A stretch of DNA of 64,000 bases from Paracoccaceae bacterium (GTDB taxonomy: Bacteria; Pseudomonadota; Alphaproteobacteria; Rhodobacterales; Rhodobacteraceae), in NCBI GenBank assembly GCA_024742695.1, contig JANSXY010000009.1, positions 58,172-122,171 of the forward strand. The letters are read 5' to 3'. A model generated the notes under the pieces. The model saw only the letters and a program-made list of their open reading frames with translations, was not told where the DNA came from and made no database searches. A program made the position numbers and the translations under genes. This document shows, piece after piece, positions 61,885 through 64,000 of the stretch. Within the stretch, counting starts at the first letter, position 1. Every line of letters begins with the position of its first letter.

Positions 61885-62985
61885 GTGGCCGGATCGGCAA
61901 ACGACGCGGATTTCGTTCGGTTCGAACGAGTGCAGAAATCCTATGACGGCGAAACGCTGGTCGTGAAGGACCTCAACCTTTCGATGCCGAAGGGTGAATT
62001 CCTGACGATGCTCGGCCCGTCGGGGTCCGGCAAGACGACCTGCCTGATGATGCTCGCCGGGTTCGAGACGGCGACGCATGGCGAGATCCTGCTCGACGGC
62101 CAGCCGATCAACAACATTCCGCCGCACAAGCGCGGGATCGGCATGGTCTTCCAGAACTACGCGCTGTTTCCGCACATGACGGTGGCGGAGAACCTGTCCT
62201 TCCCGCTTGAGGTGCGCGGCATCGGCAAGTCAGAGCGCGAAAAGAAGGTCATGCGCGCGCTCGACATGGTGCAGATGGGCGCGTTCGGCGGCCGCCGCCC
62301 GGCGCAGCTTTCGGGCGGCCAGCAGCAGCGTATCGCGCTGGCTCGCGCGCTGGTGTTCGAACCCGAACTGGTCCTGATGGACGAACCGCTTGGCGCGCTC
62401 GACAAGCAGCTGCGCGAACGCATGCAGTTCGAGATCACGCGGCTCGCGCACGAGTTGGGCATCACCACCGTCTACGTCACCCACGACCAGACCGAGGCGC
62501 TGACGATGTCGGACCGGGTCGCGGTGTTCAACGACGGCCGCATCCAGCAGCTCGCCCCGCCGGACCAGCTGTACGAGGAACCGCAGAACAGCTTCGTCGC
62601 CCAGTTCATCGGCGAGAACAACACGCTCGAAGGCACGGTCAAGTCGATCGACGGCGACACCTGCGTCGTGCTTCTCGACGATGGCGAGGAGATCGACGCG
62701 CGGCCGGTCAACGTGGGCAAGGTCGGCGACCGGACGCTGGTGTCGATCCGCCCCGAACGGGTCGAGTACAACAAGGAGAGGCTGGCCCCCGGCGCGCATA
62801 CCGTGCATGCCGAGGTGCTGGAATTCATCTACATGGGCGACATCTACCGCACCCGGCTCCGGGTGGCGGGGAAGGACGACTTCATCATCAAGACACGCAA
62901 CGCCCCCGACCAGCGCCGGCTGAAGCCCGGCGAGAAGATCGAGATCGGGTGGCGGCCGCAGGATTGCCGGGCGCTTGACGCTTGA
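61885..62985 (+). CDS. Spermidine/putrescine-type ABC transporter ATP-binding protein (PotA family)
   Basis: 366 residues, starting at GTG with AGGGGGG in front. Walker A is GPSGSGKTT, the signature LSGGQQQR, Walker B LVLMDEPLGALDK, and a C-terminal TOBE domain follows (VSIRPERVEY). The pattern FPHMTVAENLSFPLEVRG is usual in PotA/PotG-like ATPases. It is 136 bases after eutA, so it probably has its own promoter. A binding protein gene follows; permeases are expected beyond the window. Confidence 0.9.
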   Translation: MAGSANDADFVRFERVQKSYDGETLVVKDLNLSMPKGEFLTMLGPSGSGKTTCLMMLAGFETATHGEILLDGQPINNIPPHKRGIGMVFQNYALFPHMTVAENLSFPLEVRGIGKSEREKKVMRALDMVQMGAFGGRRPAQLSGGQQQRIALARALVFEPELVLMDEPLGALDKQLRERMQFEITRLAHELGITTVYVTHDQTEALTMSDRVAVFNDGRIQQLAPPDQLYEEPQNSFVAQFIGENNTLEGTVKSIDGDTCVVLLDDGEEIDARPVNVGKVGDRTLVSIRPERVEYNKERLAPGAHTVHAEVLEFIYMGDIYRTRLRVAGKDDFIIKTRNAPDQRRLKPGEKIEIGWRPQDCRALDA

Positions 62986-62991
62986 CAACAC

Positions 62992-63008
62992 CCCCCGGCG
63001 ACCGGGGG
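62992..63008 (+). promoter_or_regulatory. Short hairpin between ATPase and binding-protein genes
   Basis: Seven-base perfect arms CCCCCGG/CCGGGGG close a three-base loop 37 bases before the binding-protein ATG. It may be a mRNA-stabilising 5' stem for the binding-protein message. Confidence 0.4.
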
Positions 63009-63045
63009 CGAAACCAACCAAGAAACCCATAAGGAGAGGTATCGA

Positions 63046-64000
63046 ATGAAACTCAAGTCCATGATGCTCATGACCGGCGCGGCCATTGCCGCCGCCCCCA
63101 TGGCGCTGGCGCAGGACATGCCCAACAGCATGACGATGGTCAGCTGGGGCGGCGCCTACCAGAACAGCCAGATCAAGGCCTATTCCGAACCCTACCAGGC
63201 GATGCACGAGGGGCTCGAGGTGGTCTGGGACGAATCCTCGGCCGAAGCCGTTGCGAAACTGCGCGCCATGAACGAGGCCGGCAACATCACCTGGGATCTG
63301 GTCGACGTGGTCGCCTCGGACGCGATCCGGCTGTGCGACGAGGGCCTCGCGCTGGAAATCGACCATGACGAGATGCTGGCCCCGGCGCCCGACGGCACCC
63401 CGGCCTCCGAGGACTTCGGCGACCTGATCGTGTCGGACTGCTTCATCCCGCAGATCGTCTACTCGACGACCTTCGGCTTCCGCACCGATGTCGAGGCCTG
63501 GGGCGGCCGCGAACCCGACGACATCTGCGACGTCTTCGACCTGGAGAACTTCCCGGGCAAGCGGTCGCTGGAAAAGCGCCCGATCAACAACATGGAATGG
63601 GCGCTGATCTGTGACGGCGTCGCCAAGGAAGACGTCTACGACGTGCTCGAGACCGAAGAGGGGGTCGCACAGGCCTTCGCGAAGCTCGACACGATCAAGG
63701 ACCAGACCGTCTGGTGGAATGCCGGCGCCGACACGCCGCAGCTTCTCGCCGACGGCGAAGTCGTGATCGGCTCGACCTACAACGGCCGCCTCTTCTCGGC
63801 GATCGTGGAGCAGGACCAGCCCATCGAGATGCTCTGGGACGCGCAGGTCTTCGACCTGGACGGCTGGATCATCCCGGCCGATCTGCCCGAGGAGCGCCTG
63901 AACCGGGTGCTGGACTTCCTGTGGTTCGCCACGGACACCCAGCGTCTGGCCGACCAGGCCGCCTACATCTCCTACGGCCCGGCCCGCGAAAGCTCGGCCC
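63046..64000 (+). CDS. PotD/PotF-type periplasmic binding protein (partial, runs off the window)
   Basis: 318 codons are present before the window ends. A signal peptide of about 22 residues (ending ALA-QD) is followed by the motif MVSWGGAYQ that opens many spermidine/putrescine and amino-compound binding proteins, then VWDESSAEAVAKLRAM and WWNAGADTPQLLADGEVV. AAGGAGAGGT precedes the ATG. The ligand may be a polyamine or, given the adjacent cluster, a diamino acid or ectoine-like compound; this is inference. Confidence 0.88.
   Translation, partial: MKLKSMMLMTGAAIAAAPMALAQDMPNSMTMVSWGGAYQNSQIKAYSEPYQAMHEGLEVVWDESSAEAVAKLRAMNEAGNITWDLVDVVASDAIRLCDEGLALEIDHDEMLAPAPDGTPASEDFGDLIVSDCFIPQIVYSTTFGFRTDVEAWGGREPDDICDVFDLENFPGKRSLEKRPINNMEWALICDGVAKEDVYDVLETEEGVAQAFAKLDTIKDQTVWWNAGADTPQLLADGEVVIGSTYNGRLFSAIVEQDQPIEMLWDAQVFDLDGWIIPADLPEERLNRVLDFLWFATDTQRLADQAAYISYGPARESSA

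Overview
The window is about 64 kb of very GC-rich DNA with dense, often overlapping genes. It looks like the chromosome of an alphaproteobacterium of the Rhodobacterales (Roseobacter/Paracoccaceae type). Supporting signs are a dmdA-acuI pair for dimethylsulfoniopropionate (DMSP), ectoine-type degradation genes, many ABC uptake systems, and the SPOR protein-dac-tmk-holB-tatD order seen in this group. DMSP and ectoine genes together point to a marine or saline habitat.

Layout. 0-8.7 kb: an aldo/keto reductase-RidA fusion, an RND efflux permease and adaptor, and, divergent from them, a TetR regulator with a PaaK-like CoA ligase and an enoyl-CoA hydratase. 8.8-12.4 kb: dmdA-acuI and a DUF2182/DUF1326 pair. 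12.5-25.8 kb: a FadR-type regulator, then a probable DeoR regulon with a ProXWV-type betaine transporter (fused double permease), two FAD/GcvT demethylating oxidoreductases each paired with a choline-kinase-like phosphotransferase, and an inositol-monophosphatase-like enzyme. 25.8-28.6 kb: LysR, azoreductase and a xi-class glutathione transferase. 28.6-44.2 kb: a large sugar locus with an ABC importer, two FucU-like mutarotases, two PfkB kinases and one FGGY kinase, SIS, M42 peptidase, BtpA, aldose dehydrogenase, lactonase, TIM-barrel isomerase and a GntR regulator. 44.3-46.4 kb: a lower-GC islet with an orphan secreted protein and a decayed IS6-family element, next to tRNA-Ser(UGA). 46.6-53 kb: housekeeping genes and an AEC transporter. 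53-61.7 kb: an ectoine/hydroxyectoine-like catabolic cluster. 61.9-64 kb: the start of a polyamine-type ABC transporter, cut by the window end.

Regulatory logic. The sugar locus has only three promoter regions (31.3, 39.7 and 44.2 kb). Each carries a 12-bp palindrome or near-palindrome of the form CTARCATGYYAG, so the GntR protein at the end of the locus probably controls all of it. In the same way, the two divergent promoter regions of the betaine/kinase locus (20.7 and 24.95 kb) share ATCAACA/TGTTGAT boxes spaced by whole helical turns, which suggests control by the DeoR protein encoded there. The most novel-looking system is the paired kinase plus FAD/GcvT module around the betaine-type transporter. 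It may take up a methylated amine, phosphorylate it and demethylate it with transfer of C1 units to folate. All names rest on motifs, length and context read by eye; no database search was run.
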